Source: Loripinus fragilis (lineage: Eukaryota > Mollusca > Bivalvia > Lucinida > Lucinidae). From it: a stretch of DNA of 64,000 bases. Below are positions 23,813 to 32,765 of the stretch, piece after piece. Location: positions 61,031,811 through 61,095,810 of the forward strand of contig OZ026522.1 of the NCBI GenBank assembly GCA_964019695.1. Direction: 5' to 3'. Each line of letters starts with the position of its first letter. Position 1 is the first letter of the stretch. Below the pieces are notes generated by a model, which did not search any database, was not told the DNA's origin, and saw only the letters and a list, made by a program, of their open reading frames with translations. The position numbers and the translations under genes are program-made.

Positions 23813-23933
23813 GTCTAAATGAGACAGTTCTTTTGAGCACCCAAAACATATGCTAATAATAATGAGTAAGAAAATATTTACAGTTTTACGCTGAAAAATT
23901 TTGTTTGTCTAAACCTGTGAATCAAGAACTTAC

Positions 23934-24152
23934 CTCTTCAGAGTTTCCTACTGCCTGTATAATACCCATTTTGCTGATAAGAAGTTTTGATGCGAACAGG
24001 TGGTCATCACACAAATGTGGAAAGAAAGGCTCGAGTCTTTTGGGATATTTGTACACTATACACTTTAAGATAGTCAGAATTGAATTCTGCTCCTCGACAT
24101 CGGCTTTTGAAATGCGACTAAACAATCGCTCGATGAAAGGTTTTGTATATAC
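23934..24152 (-). CDS. Death-TIR gene, ARM/HEAT-like exon (residues about 512-584)
   Basis: This exon has 219 nt (73 codons), phase 0 at both ends. The acceptor is a T-rich tract ending AAACAG and the donor is a perfect GAG/GTAAGT. Helices are clear: VYTKPFIERLFSRI, NSILTILKCIVYKYPKRLEP, then LLISKMGIIQAVGNSEE. It has the most solenoid-like look of all the exons, and the IIQAVGNSEER pattern across the next junction is what recalls melted/VEPH1-like repeats (an impression only). An inverted-repeat element fragment ends at 23,852, about 80 bp past the donor. Confidence 0.87.
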
Positions 24153-24189
24153 CTGTTTAAAAATAAAAAAAAAATAGTGTATTATTTAT

Positions 24190-24420
24190 ATGCAAAAACA
24201 AGAGACCATGAACAACCACAAACACAGACCAGAGATTAACCCTAGGCACCAAGAGGAAGAGACAAGGAACACAGACGGTCAGATGACTGCTAGAAAATAA
24301 TCAAACCACAGCTGCCAGCTTTATCTTCTTCAGTAAGATGATTGCTAAACTAGAAAGGACGTTTAGAACTACATAACAAAACGAGGACCCAACACACAAC
24401 TCTCACACACAGACAACAAT
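24190..24420 (-). mobile_element. Degenerate retroelement tail
   Basis: The minus orientation resembles the tail's middle (CACCAAGAGGAAGAGACA, CTTCAGTAAGATGATTGC, CTAGAAAGGAC). It is strongly diverged. A second degenerate stretch of the same family lies at 25,085-25,270 (GTTGAG-like and GGTGGGCCCA segments). Confidence 0.5.
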
Positions 24421-24735
24421 GTACAGTAAAACTTTTCTTAAGGGGACACACTAAAATAGTCAAACCAAAGATCTTAATGACAAATGGTAGCTTTATGAAG
24501 GTCGAAAGTATTGCAGAATGCTACCCGTGGACCATCTTGCTATACTTTTGATTTGCATAAAACGATAATTGGTCTTGAAAACCAATTTTTGGTCTATTTG
24601 AGAGTGGCCATTTTAGACAGGTTTTACTGAATTCACCACGTTGAAATGGACAGCAGCTAAGACCACTAGGGTCCTGCAGTTTACTTTACCAGCTGAATGT
24701 TTGCCCAAGATACAGCTGTTGTTAAAACACGAAAT

Positions 24736-24976
24736 AGCCGCAACAGGTAAGTTCCAACAATGTGGCATTTAACAAGTGTAAACTCAAATGAGCCTGAGCA
24801 GCCCAGCCTCCTTTTAAGCTTAGAAATTCCAGATGATGTTCAGCCAGTAGTTTAACCCTCATAGAATATTCAAGCGAATAGTAAAAGCTCTGATCAGACT
24901 GCGTTTATGCGCAGGCTGATCTGATGCTTTGCTGGTCGCACATACCACATTGTTGGAAATTTCATGTCGCAGCTCA
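24736..24976. mobile_element. MITE with CCAACAATGTGG ends, copy 1
   Basis: The left AAGTTCCAACAATGTGGCAT matches the reverse complement of the right ACCACATTGTTGGAAATTTC. Internal landmarks GCAGCCCAGCCTCCTTTTAAG and TGATCAGACTGCG are shared with a second copy at 54,631-54,855. It is about 240 bp. Confidence 0.7.
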
Positions 24977-25419
24977 AATATCATTAAGCTCGCATAGACA
25001 CACATATATCATATAAAATGCAATTAAAATAAAGCAAACAGCGTTCTTTTAGATTCTGCTGTTGTTAAAATACATAAAAAATTAAAGCTAACATGTGGGT
25101 GCTTCCTAACTTATACAATGCATCATCACAGGGAACGCTCAAATCATTTCAACTAACTGTGATGAAAAAATAAAGGGCTCATAACCCACAAACACTAAAG
25201 GCTAAAAACTGAAGAAACTCCCTAATTAAGACATGGTGGGCCCATTCAAAGCCAAACATTATGCACCAACCCAATTATGAAAGTTTTAGGTCAAGGTCAT
25301 GAAAATAAACATGTTACTAGAATGATTAAAATGAAGTCAATAATAGTAAAAGTAGCAACCAATAGAACAGTAATCTCAGGCTGGAAGTGAAATCATATAG
25401 GTCAACTCATAATATGAGT

Positions 25420-25745
25420 TTAAGCCCCCCCTCCCGCGCAATAGGCTGATGACCAGTGCCTTAGGCTGCTGACCGTTCTAATGAGGTGGTTCTGTTGTTA
25501 TTGATCTATTGTTCAATGTACTTCCCATTGCTTGTGGGAGTTTTTTGCTTGTCTTTTTGTAATGCATTACTTTGTGTTCAAGTTAGTTTTGCAATCATCC
25601 TAAAGAGGAAGAGAAAGCTGGTTGCTTTGCTATTATTGTCTTACAGATGTATTGTTGCTATAAATGCTCTGTTGCTCCTCCTCACGGTGCATGGGTTGGT
25701 CTGCAGTGTGTGATTGTGGTATTTCCTGATCATACTCACTTACTG
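25420..25745 (+). mobile_element. Retroelement tail, copy 4
   Basis: It starts TTTAAGCCCCCCCTCCCGCG, contains GCTGCTGACCGTTCTAATGA and TGTTGTTATTGAT, and ends TTTCCTGATCATACTCACTT. It lies tail to tail with a minus-strand copy at 25,780-26,085. Confidence 0.75.
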
Positions 25746-25779
25746 TTTGTGTTCTTATCGTTTGGCAAGAACTTGCTCT

Positions 25780-26085
25780 TTAAACATGCATCAACAGCTA
25801 TCTAGAGAGGCTAGAACAATAACCAACGCGAACAGAACTACCGCTTTAGAACGGACAGCAGCCCAAGCCACTTGGGGGGGGGGGGGGCTTACATGCATTT
25901 TACTGGTACCAAATATTCGTCCTAGATTTTGTTCTTGTTAAAACACTAACATTATTTAGGCTTCCTAACTAATACAATGTATCATCACGGAGAAACAACC
26001 AAATCAAATTAACATACTATGATGAAATAAAGAATAGGACTCATGACTCATAGATAGTCAGAGCTAAGAAAACCTCGAGTTTAGC
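25780..26085 (-). mobile_element. Retroelement tail, copy 5
   Basis: The minus orientation gives GAACGGACAGCAGCCCAAGC, a run of G (C-tract on the element strand) at about 25,876, GGTACCAAAT, and the TATGATGAAATAAAGAATAG to GACTCATAGATAGTCAGAGC stretch. It has lost the terminal GAGTATGATCAGG end. Confidence 0.72.
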
Positions 26086-26809
26086 CAGGGTATTGTGTTA
26101 ATTTCCTACCATATATTTAATATTTGAAAACCTGATTAACTTATGATATTCATCACAAATACACCTGCAAATAGAATGTTCAATAAACCTGAGAGACATA
26201 TCAAAGAGATAAAGTGGTCAACGATCAAAACCCAGCTAGATATTTTGGCCTTTAACCCAACTGGATATGCATGTCTAAAGAATGAATTTAATTATATGCG
26301 ATATATACCAATAATTTGTAAACGGACTCGTTTATGGTAAATACATTTATAGAATTATTCTATCCAATTAAAGTATTTTAAAATTACTAGCGTCTTTCAA
26401 CAGAAACGTTATGTTTTGTTAGCCTCAACATGCTCTAAAATGTGATTAATCTTGCATATGTTTGATTCCAAATGACTTTAAACAGTATGGTTTGTTTGTA
26501 ACAGTATGTCATTCTAAAACTCGTGTAAGGCTATCCTCTCAGAACAAATAGTGGTTGGTTTCCCATTAGGTGTGTCTATTTCATATTATAATATATAAGC
26601 CATGACATGACAAAACCAGCAAAATGAGTTTGTGCTGAGCAAAAATTTAGATCAGACTTGTGCACTCGGTGGGGAATTAAGGAACCCAGTTGTATTCATG
26701 CTTACAGCGAAGACTCTGATTAGATTGAGCTGATGCATATGCTGATCAAAGTCTTCTCATGATGCACAGCCATTCCGTTGTTTTTTATATGGCGACTCAG
26801 TTATCTTAC
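26086..26809. other. Intron sequence, no gene seen
   Basis: AT-rich. Around 26,700-26,770 there is a fragment of a dispersed repeat (GAAGACTCTGATTAGATTGA, GATCAAAGTCTTC), similar to 56,610-56,720. No exon was supported. Confidence 0.55.
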
Positions 26810-26943
26810 CTCTGGATGTAGTTTAGCAACTTCTAACAGTAGCCAAGTCATGCTGTTACTATCAGATTCAAGGCTGTCAAAGATATCTTGAAGTCTGGCG
26901 TGAACAGCTGAAGGATTATGCCCATAGAGGTGTGTCACGAATC
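26810..26943 (-). CDS. Death-TIR gene, ARM/HEAT-like exon (residues about 467-511)
   Basis: This exon has 134 nt, phase 1 in and phase 0 out. The acceptor is CTTTTTTGTATTTAAG and the donor GAG/GTAAGA. Only one frame is open: FVTHLYGHNPSAVHARLQ, then MTWLLLEVAKLHPE, a typical helical-repeat pair. The phase 0 exit matches the next exon, which starts VYTKPFIERLF. Confidence 0.82.
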
Positions 26944-27639
26944 CTTAAATACAAAAAAGAAGACTTAAATGACACCCTTCAAACAAAAAGGCACATATGG
27001 CTCTAAATCTTCACATGAGATTAAAGGGATCATTCTTCAAATTGTATATGTTTTTGACATATTAAGTCCTTACACAAAAGTAAGTAATCTACAACAGTTA
27101 CTGTATAATGATTGACCAGTTTCTAAGATAATACGTCATATATGAAGTAATGTAGGTGTATTATGGACCAGGGCACCTGTTCTTAATATCAATGAATGTG
27201 TGGTGTCATAAGGAAAAAAATATAAGGTTAACGACAAAGATCTAAACAGTCCCAAGCTATTAGGCCTTATATTAAGAGGGAGGATGTACTATTTACACTC
27301 AGAGCACCATTCCTGCTTGTCAGTGAATTCTGATTTATATAGGGAACACTATTATATCTAGTTAAGAGCTGGCGATAAATGGTTCTATGCAGGAGTCAGA
27401 TCAGCGTCATTTTTAATCCAAGGCATGAAGCCATTGATTGAGCTTATTTTGTAAACTATTATTATATAATGCTTTTTTCACATACTAAGACATTTGACCA
27501 AGTGGTTTTATACAAGTATATAATTTTATTTTTACATAAATAACCATATATACAATCTTGTGACCCCGAGGACAAGCTAATTTAGCAGCAGTGACATTAC
27601 ATGAATAAAATTGATAGAAGCCTATAAGGTTAAACTATA

Positions 27640-27945
27640 AAGTAAGTGAGTATGACCAGGAAATATCACAACCACACACTGCAGACCAACCCTGGCACTA
27701 TGAGGTAGACACAAAGAACAATAACAGTCACATAAAATAAAGAAGACAATGAAAGTAAGATAACTAGTTCTCTCTTTGCCGAGATTAATGCAAAACTAGA
27801 AAGGACACAAAGTACTGCATAACAAAACAAAGAATGAATACGCAAATTCCACACAGAATGGGAGCAACAATCAACAATAATACAACAACAACATAACCAC
27901 TGCCTTAGAACGAGCAGCAGCCCATGGCTCATAAATATGTATTGC
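27640..27945 (-). mobile_element. Retroelement tail, copy 6
   Basis: From GTGAGTATGACCAGGAAATA through ACACTGCAGACCAACCC, AACTAGTTCTCTCTTTGCC and AACGAGCAGCAGCCCATGG, this is the tail in reverse. The 161-codon frame at 27,666-28,151 is an accidental frame through it. Confidence 0.78.
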
Positions 27946-28133
27946 AGACGAAATATACATTGAAAGTTAACCACTATTCCAGAAACTTCGGTGAATAACT
28001 TGTTTGTTCTTAACAAAATATCCATTTTATGTGAAATATTAAATCGGAAAAATTGGTATGCTATTATTGGAATATGAGCCCATGTATGTGATATGGTACT
28101 AATCACAAATGAAATCAGCAAAAAAGCTGAGAC

Positions 28134-28181
28134 CTGCAAGACATGTGGCATAGACTTGTAGCACAGTCATTGCTTTCATGG
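28134..28181 (-). CDS. Tentative 48-nt exon of the Death-TIR gene (residues about 451-467)
   Basis: This is proposed only because the exon at 26,943 must be entered in phase 1. A segment with an acceptor (GATTTTTAAG) and a donor (CAG/GTCTCA) gives 48 nt, phase 1 in and phase 1 out. It reads MKAMTVLQVYATCLAG and joins naturally to FVTHLYGHN in the next exon, as one more helix. The donor is not strong and a chance match is possible. Confidence 0.45.
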
Positions 28182-28424
28182 CTTAAAAATCAAAGTTTTT
28201 TTAATTGGTTAGCTGCTCAAGATATACTGTGTCCAAGTAATGTATATGGGTATTGAGTGCGACTAGAGGTCTCAATGCAGCTTGACATCTTAGCGTCGTT
28301 TCCTAGTGTTGTGGACAACATTGATGTGCAGGCTTATCTGAATATTGGCTACTTGCGGACGAGATAGTTATCAAAAGTGTATGTTGTGGCCTATTACAGG
28401 GTTACATGTAAGCACAACAACAGC

Positions 28425-28716
28425 CATGCGTGGATCCAGAGGGGGGGGGGAAGGGGCAGGAGGTTCGGCACCCGCCCTGAAAAATCACAAAAATATAGGA
28501 TTTCTCAGCAATACTGGTCCCAAACCCTTGAAAAATCACAAAGCTACCAAGCCAGCATTCAATGTTGGGTCATCATCGACCCGCCAGCAAAACGCCATTC
28601 AATGGCGTTTCGCTGACGGGCACTTATGGTAGTATTTGGGTCCTCTCATCAACTGTAAAAAACAAAGTTTTTCATAGTTGGACACCCTCTGACAAAACTT
28701 TCTGGATCCGCGCATG
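28425..28716 (+). mobile_element. GGATCC-ended MITE, copy 3
   Basis: It runs from CATGCGTGGATCCAGAGG to TTTCTGGATCCGCGCATG, so the ends are near-palindromic. The core hairpin pairs CCCGCCAGCAAAACGCCATT with AATGGCGTTTCGCTGACGGG. It is about 290 bp and the best-preserved copy. It lies in the intron between the 28.8 kb and 28.1 kb exons. Confidence 0.82.
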
Positions 28717-28727
28717 ACAGTAAAGAA

Positions 28728-28835
28728 AATAATGTGGCAGAGAGTAGTTATCGACACTCTACCACATCACTGTAAAAGCCGGCTCATACAGCGAGGCTGT
28801 ACAAGTGTTGATAAACTACTCTCTGCCACAATAAC
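28728..28835. repeat. Imperfect inverted repeat abutting an exon
   Basis: ATGTGGCAGAGAGTAGTTAT at the left (from about 28,732) pairs with ATAAACTACTCTCTGCCACA at the right (to about 28,830), with the neighbouring bases also related. The arms are about 35 bp with a 40-bp loop. The right arm ends about 4 bp from the proposed donor of the 28,840-29,056 exon. Confidence 0.75.
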
Positions 28836-28839
28836 TTGC

Positions 28840-29056
28840 TTGAAAGTTCTTTGCATTTCTCTGAGTGAAACACGAGATCCAGAATAGCTGGGAGATATTC
28901 TTTAAATTCTCCTGGCGGTTGATATCCAATAGTTTGCAAGACCGAGAATGTATACCGCATCAGATCATCATGGTTTTCATCTACTGCTATTCTTGCCCAT
29001 CGTAAGAGGTTTGGCATGATTGGTTTCAGTACAGCAAGCGTCGCTGTTTTTTGGTG
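28840..29056 (-). CDS. Death-TIR gene, ARM/HEAT-like exon (residues about 379-451), likely GC donor
   Basis: The acceptor is excellent (CCATTTCATGCAG), phase 0 in. The frame reads HQKTATLAVLKPIMPNLLRW, then TFSVLQTIGYQ and YLPAILDLVFHSEK, strongly ARM/HEAT-like. No GT donor in the required phase 1 exists. A GC donor (CAA/GCAAGT) gives 217 nt and phase 1, close to the 219 and 221 nt of later exons. The open frame runs about 20 codons further, but that part lies in an inverted repeat (28,728-28,835), so it is probably not coding. The exon body is secure; its 3' end is inferred. Confidence 0.72.
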
Positions 29057-29196
29057 CTGCATGAAATGGAAAAATGTGATAAACGATGTAGCTTAAATGC
29101 TCACATATTATAGCTACAAAAGGTTTCCTCACGACATTGCTCAATTTTTATATTCATTTTGGTATAGAGGGAGGGGTGAGTTAAGACTATTTTTTA

Positions 29197-30485
29197 TATT
29201 CGAGGTGTGATCAAAAAGTTCTTGGCCCTGTATGCTTCGGTGAGATTCATTGAATTAAAATGTTTGTCAGTCGGTCATTTGATCTAATTGAAGGACATTG
29301 GGAGTGTAAAAGGCATGCGGTCATGCTAGGTTCCTTATGTAAATCGTTCTAAGAGAGGGAGTGCGACATATTTACAAAATTGAGAAACTTGAAATCATAT
29401 CGGTTATCAAGTACATCTGCAAGAAAAGAATGCCTCCCAAGGAAATTCATGAAGACTTCATGGAAACCCTTGGGAACGGATTTCCTTCTTATAGTACAGT
29501 GAAAAAATTGGAAGAAGAGTTTAAGAGGGAGAGAGAGCGTTGAGGTTGATGGATGGTTTGGCTGCCCCAAAGATGCCACCACTGATGAAAATGTCAAGGT
29601 CGTACACACCCTGGTTATGTGAGATAGAAGGCGAAACCTGCGAAGCATAGCTAGCGAAGTGGGCATAAGTTTTGGGGGAGTACAATCTATCCTAACCAAC
29701 ATCTTAGGTATGTCAAAGGTTTCGGCAAGATGGATGCCTCAATGTTGACCAATGATCAGTAAAGGACTCAGCTCGGTATTTATGGCTATTTCCTGTATCG
29801 CTATGAAAATGATCCCTGAGATTTTATCCAGCGAGTTATAACTCAAGATGAGACATAGGTTCACCACTTTGACCCAGCGTCAAAAATACAGAGCAAACAA
29901 TGGAAGCACCCTGGCTCACCCCCTCCTAAGGAATTTAAGAGGATTCATTCAGCATGGAAGGTGATAGCCTCAATCTTTTGGGCATAGTCAAGGGGTGATC
30001 ATGATTGATTATCTTGAGCAAGGTCGCACGATAAACAGTGCATATTATGCAGGCAAATTTAGAGGGTTACGCCACGAAATCACAAGAAAGGTATAGAAAA
30101 CTGACTGGCGGTGTTCTGCTCTAGCAGGACAACGCCCCTGCCCACACGTCACAAGTTGCCATGACTGCTGCGACTGAATGTGGAAACCCTTCCTCATCCC
30201 ACATAGTCTCATAATATGGCTCCTTCTGACTTCTATTTGTTTCCAAAACTGAAATCCCATCTTCGTGGTACACAGTATAGAAGCAATGAAGGCGTCACAG
30301 AGGCAGTAAACGAGTATTGGGAGACCCGGAAATGCCTCATATTTTGAATAGATAATAAAGCTTGAGCAGAGATTGGCTAAGTGTATCGCCTTGAAGGGAG
30401 ATTATATTGAAAAGTAATGGTACATTTTCATTTTCTGGTAGCCTGAACTACAAGGAGCCGAGAATTTTTTTATCATCACTCTTAG
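29197..30485 (+). pseudogene. Decayed mariner transposon with transposase relic
   Basis: The terminal ends TTCGAGGTGTGATCAAAAAG and the reverse complement of TTTTTTTATCATCACTCTTA match. Inside, reading with several frameshifts and stops, are the parts of a mariner-type transposase: the helix-turn-helix region (IEKLEIISVIKYICKK, MPPKEIHEDF, PSYSTVKKLEEEFKR) at 29,380-29,540, then a TQDET...VHHFDP motif near 29,845 and QDNAPAHTSQVAMTAATECG near 30,127, which hold the first two catalytic Asp. Third-Asp context SDFYLFPKL is near 30,228. Nonsense changes, such as the stop after QDET, show it is dead. It sits inside a host intron, opposite in strand to the gene. Confidence 0.92.
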
Positions 30486-30689
30486 ATACGGTTTCCTTCA
30501 TTTGGGAGCCATTTAGTAAACAAAAATGAAAATTCCTAGGGAATACTGCAAACATATACCAAATCTTTGTGACAAGAGGTTGCCACACAAGAACACAGAC
30601 AAACAAATTAGAGACACTCACGAAAGAAAAGGCGGGGCCATGACGCGACAAAACCTTTTCTTTGGAGGGGGGGGGGGTCCAAATAAGTG

Positions 30690-31300
30690 TGACTCAAAAC
30701 CAGTATACTCAGCTACAGAGACTAGCTAGAAAATTTAAATTTCGCTTGTAGCAAGTGTAGATATAATACTTTTCAATAAGTGAATAACAAAGGCACTGAT
30801 CAGGCTCAACTGTGCCTTTGTTGTTCGCAAACCCCAAAGACGGGTTTTCTCGTGTCTAGGCCCATGTACAACACACAAAGACACCAATCCTGACTTCCGC
30901 AGCATGATGAATGTCAAACTATTATACAGTGTCCTGGAACAGACAGCAGGTACAGCTGCCGGGCCCAAGGAGATAAGGGATAGGGTCTGAATCATATGGG
31001 CCATTGTACAACCTTTGGATACGTATCGTGTTGGGGAGTAACTAGGGCTCCAACGAGCCTACACATAAGCCCAGTCTCATAAGAACATTTTCATCTCACG
31101 TACACAAAGTATGGAAGTAGAGGAAGAATTCATATAGAGGGTTAGATATTCGAGCCTCATTGGAGGCACTTTGTTGGTTCCTTGAACCAGACATTCACCT
31201 TCAGCTGCTAAACGATGGTTCCACCCAGACAAGGTCTCCACCTGCCTGATAAAATGTTCACTGTGACGTTAAGTATAAAATCAATCAAACAAACATTTTT
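30690..31300. repeat. Dispersed repeat fragments (GTTTTCTCGTG and SINE-tail types)
   Basis: 30,735-30,880 (AACAAAGGCACTGATCAGGC, GTGCCTTTGTTGTTCGC, TTTTCTCGTGTCTAGGCCCA) resembles 31,650-31,860 and 58,620-58,740. 31,140-31,300 (TTCGAGCCTCATTGGAGGCA, GGTTCCTTGAACCAGACATT) resembles the body of a tRNA-type SINE without its head. Confidence 0.5.
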
Positions 31301-31304
31301 ACTT

Positions 31305-31514
31305 AATCCTTAAAGCACCAATCACGACTGCAGCAGACGACAATTTTTGCGACATCTTTCCTTATTTTCGAAAAAAAAAGTTATGATATTTCATGAGAAT
31401 CGTCTGCTGGCGATGATTCTCATGAAATATCATGCCTGATTTGTTTATTTTTGAAAAAGCGGCAAAATTTGAAATTGACGTCTGTTGCAAATTATAGGTG
31501 GCGCTTTAAGGGTT
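31305..31514. mobile_element. Palindromic MITE (CTTTAAGGG ends), copy 1
   Basis: The ends CCTTAAAGCACCAATC and GGTGGCGCTTTAAGGGTT are inverted. The core is a hairpin, ATGATATTTCATGAGAATCG paired with GATTCTCATGAAATATCAT. GACTGCAGCAGACGAC and GACGTCTGTTGCAA flank the core. The same element, in opposite orientation, is at 52,258-52,473. Confidence 0.82.
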
Positions 31515-31882
31515 AAAATGATGGATAGTCTTTGACATAATATTATTTAAAATTGGCCATTAAGAAGTAATTAATGACCAACTGTTGACTTTTTTAATTA
31601 TAACTTCAAGTGATTCTCTTCTTTACCATATGGGCGGCTGACAGTATGGTGGCCGCAAACAACAAAGGCACAGACCAGACTGTGCATCTGCGCAGTCTGA
31701 TTTGTGCCTTTGTTGTTCGCTCCCTAGAAAGAATTATACCTCAACGTACAATACGTCAAATTTCAATGTTCTAACTTGTCTCTGTAGCTGAGCTGACTGG
31801 TTTGAATCATACACGGTTGAAGAGTTTTCTCGCGCCGAGGCCCATATTCTTTGTTTGAATATTTTATTACTAAACAACCTAC

Positions 31883-32054
31883 CAGACTTGTGTACTTCGA
31901 CAGGGGACCCCTCCATATGTCCAGGTGCACATTTCCTTTTTCACAATCCTCTTCTGAATAAAAGTGAGCCTCAACAGAATCACCTTCGTCACTAACATAT
32001 TTGAAGATTGACATAAAGAGTTTATTTTCTTCTGCTGTGACTTTTGTGCCATCA
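31883..32054 (-). CDS. Death-TIR gene exon (residues about 321-378)
   Basis: This exon has 172 nt, phase 2 in and phase 0 out. The acceptor is CTTTTGTATTTTAAG and the donor CTG/GTAGGT. The product is acidic (KVTAEENKLFMSIFKYVSDE, then a Glu/Asp-rich loop, then WRGPLSKYTSL). An upstream AG at 32,083 would also leave an open frame but in the wrong phase for the preceding exon, so 32,054 is preferred. This segment may be a loop or linker between helical blocks. Confidence 0.8.
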
Positions 32055-32309
32055 CTTAAAATACAAAAGGTACCAGTCCATACTTGGGCCAAAAGTATAA
32101 ACATTTTTTCATGCTAAACACACATGAACAAAACATCTCAGGTTTAGATAAACAAAATGTCAGCGTAAATTTGTAAATATTTTCTAAAATGTTGTCGCTA
32201 TCGTGCAGCAAAATTCACTTTTCTGAAAACCACGCCTACTGTAACTCTTGTCTACTTGTGTCGTCCCTTGATACTCTCTGCAAACAGTTTAATCAGGTTT
32301 TCATGGCAA

Positions 32310-32765
32310 GATTCAATTAAAATGCTATATTTAATGGTTATTAAAAGTGCATTAAAATGGCATTGCATATTAAGTATCATCAAATTAAGATCATCATTAA
32401 TTCAAAATTCATTAAAGGATTGTTATGTTTAAATGGAATGCATTTTTATAGGATTTTCATCACCATTAAGTTCCTGTTAAAATATAGATTTGTGAGGTAT
32501 TAAGGATAATTAAAATCCCATTTAAATGACATTAATATTTTAATGGGTTCATTAATATGCTATACATTAAGATACGTTTAAGAATTTTAATGCTGTTGGT
32601 GGTATTAAAATTTCAATGGTGTCCTTAATTTAATGATCAGTGTTTTGGCATGCCATAAATTTGACAGGAAATTATAACCATTAACTTAATTGGAACTGTT
32701 TAATGGGATCATTTCATAGCTATTAATGGTGTCATTAATGTAATGGCGTATTAAGCATGCATTTT
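32310..32765. repeat. ATTAA-dense stretch
   Basis: CATTAA, TTAATG and related words occur every 10-20 bases (ATTAAAATGGCATTG, TTTAATGGGATCATT, ATTAATGGTGTCATTAATGT). It looks like a decayed short tandem or palindromic repeat. It sits at the start of the 11.6-kb intron. Confidence 0.45.

Noticed and set aside
27666..28151. 161-codon minus-strand frame, the second longest on that strand
   Set aside because: Its lower part runs through a retroelement tail (27,640-27,945) and its upper part reads the tentative 48-nt exon in a different frame; no domain and no codon bias.
32083..32104. Longer version of the exon 31,883-32,054
   Set aside because: The upstream acceptor (GGCCCAAG) leaves an open frame but enters in phase 1, while the preceding exon leaves in phase 2.
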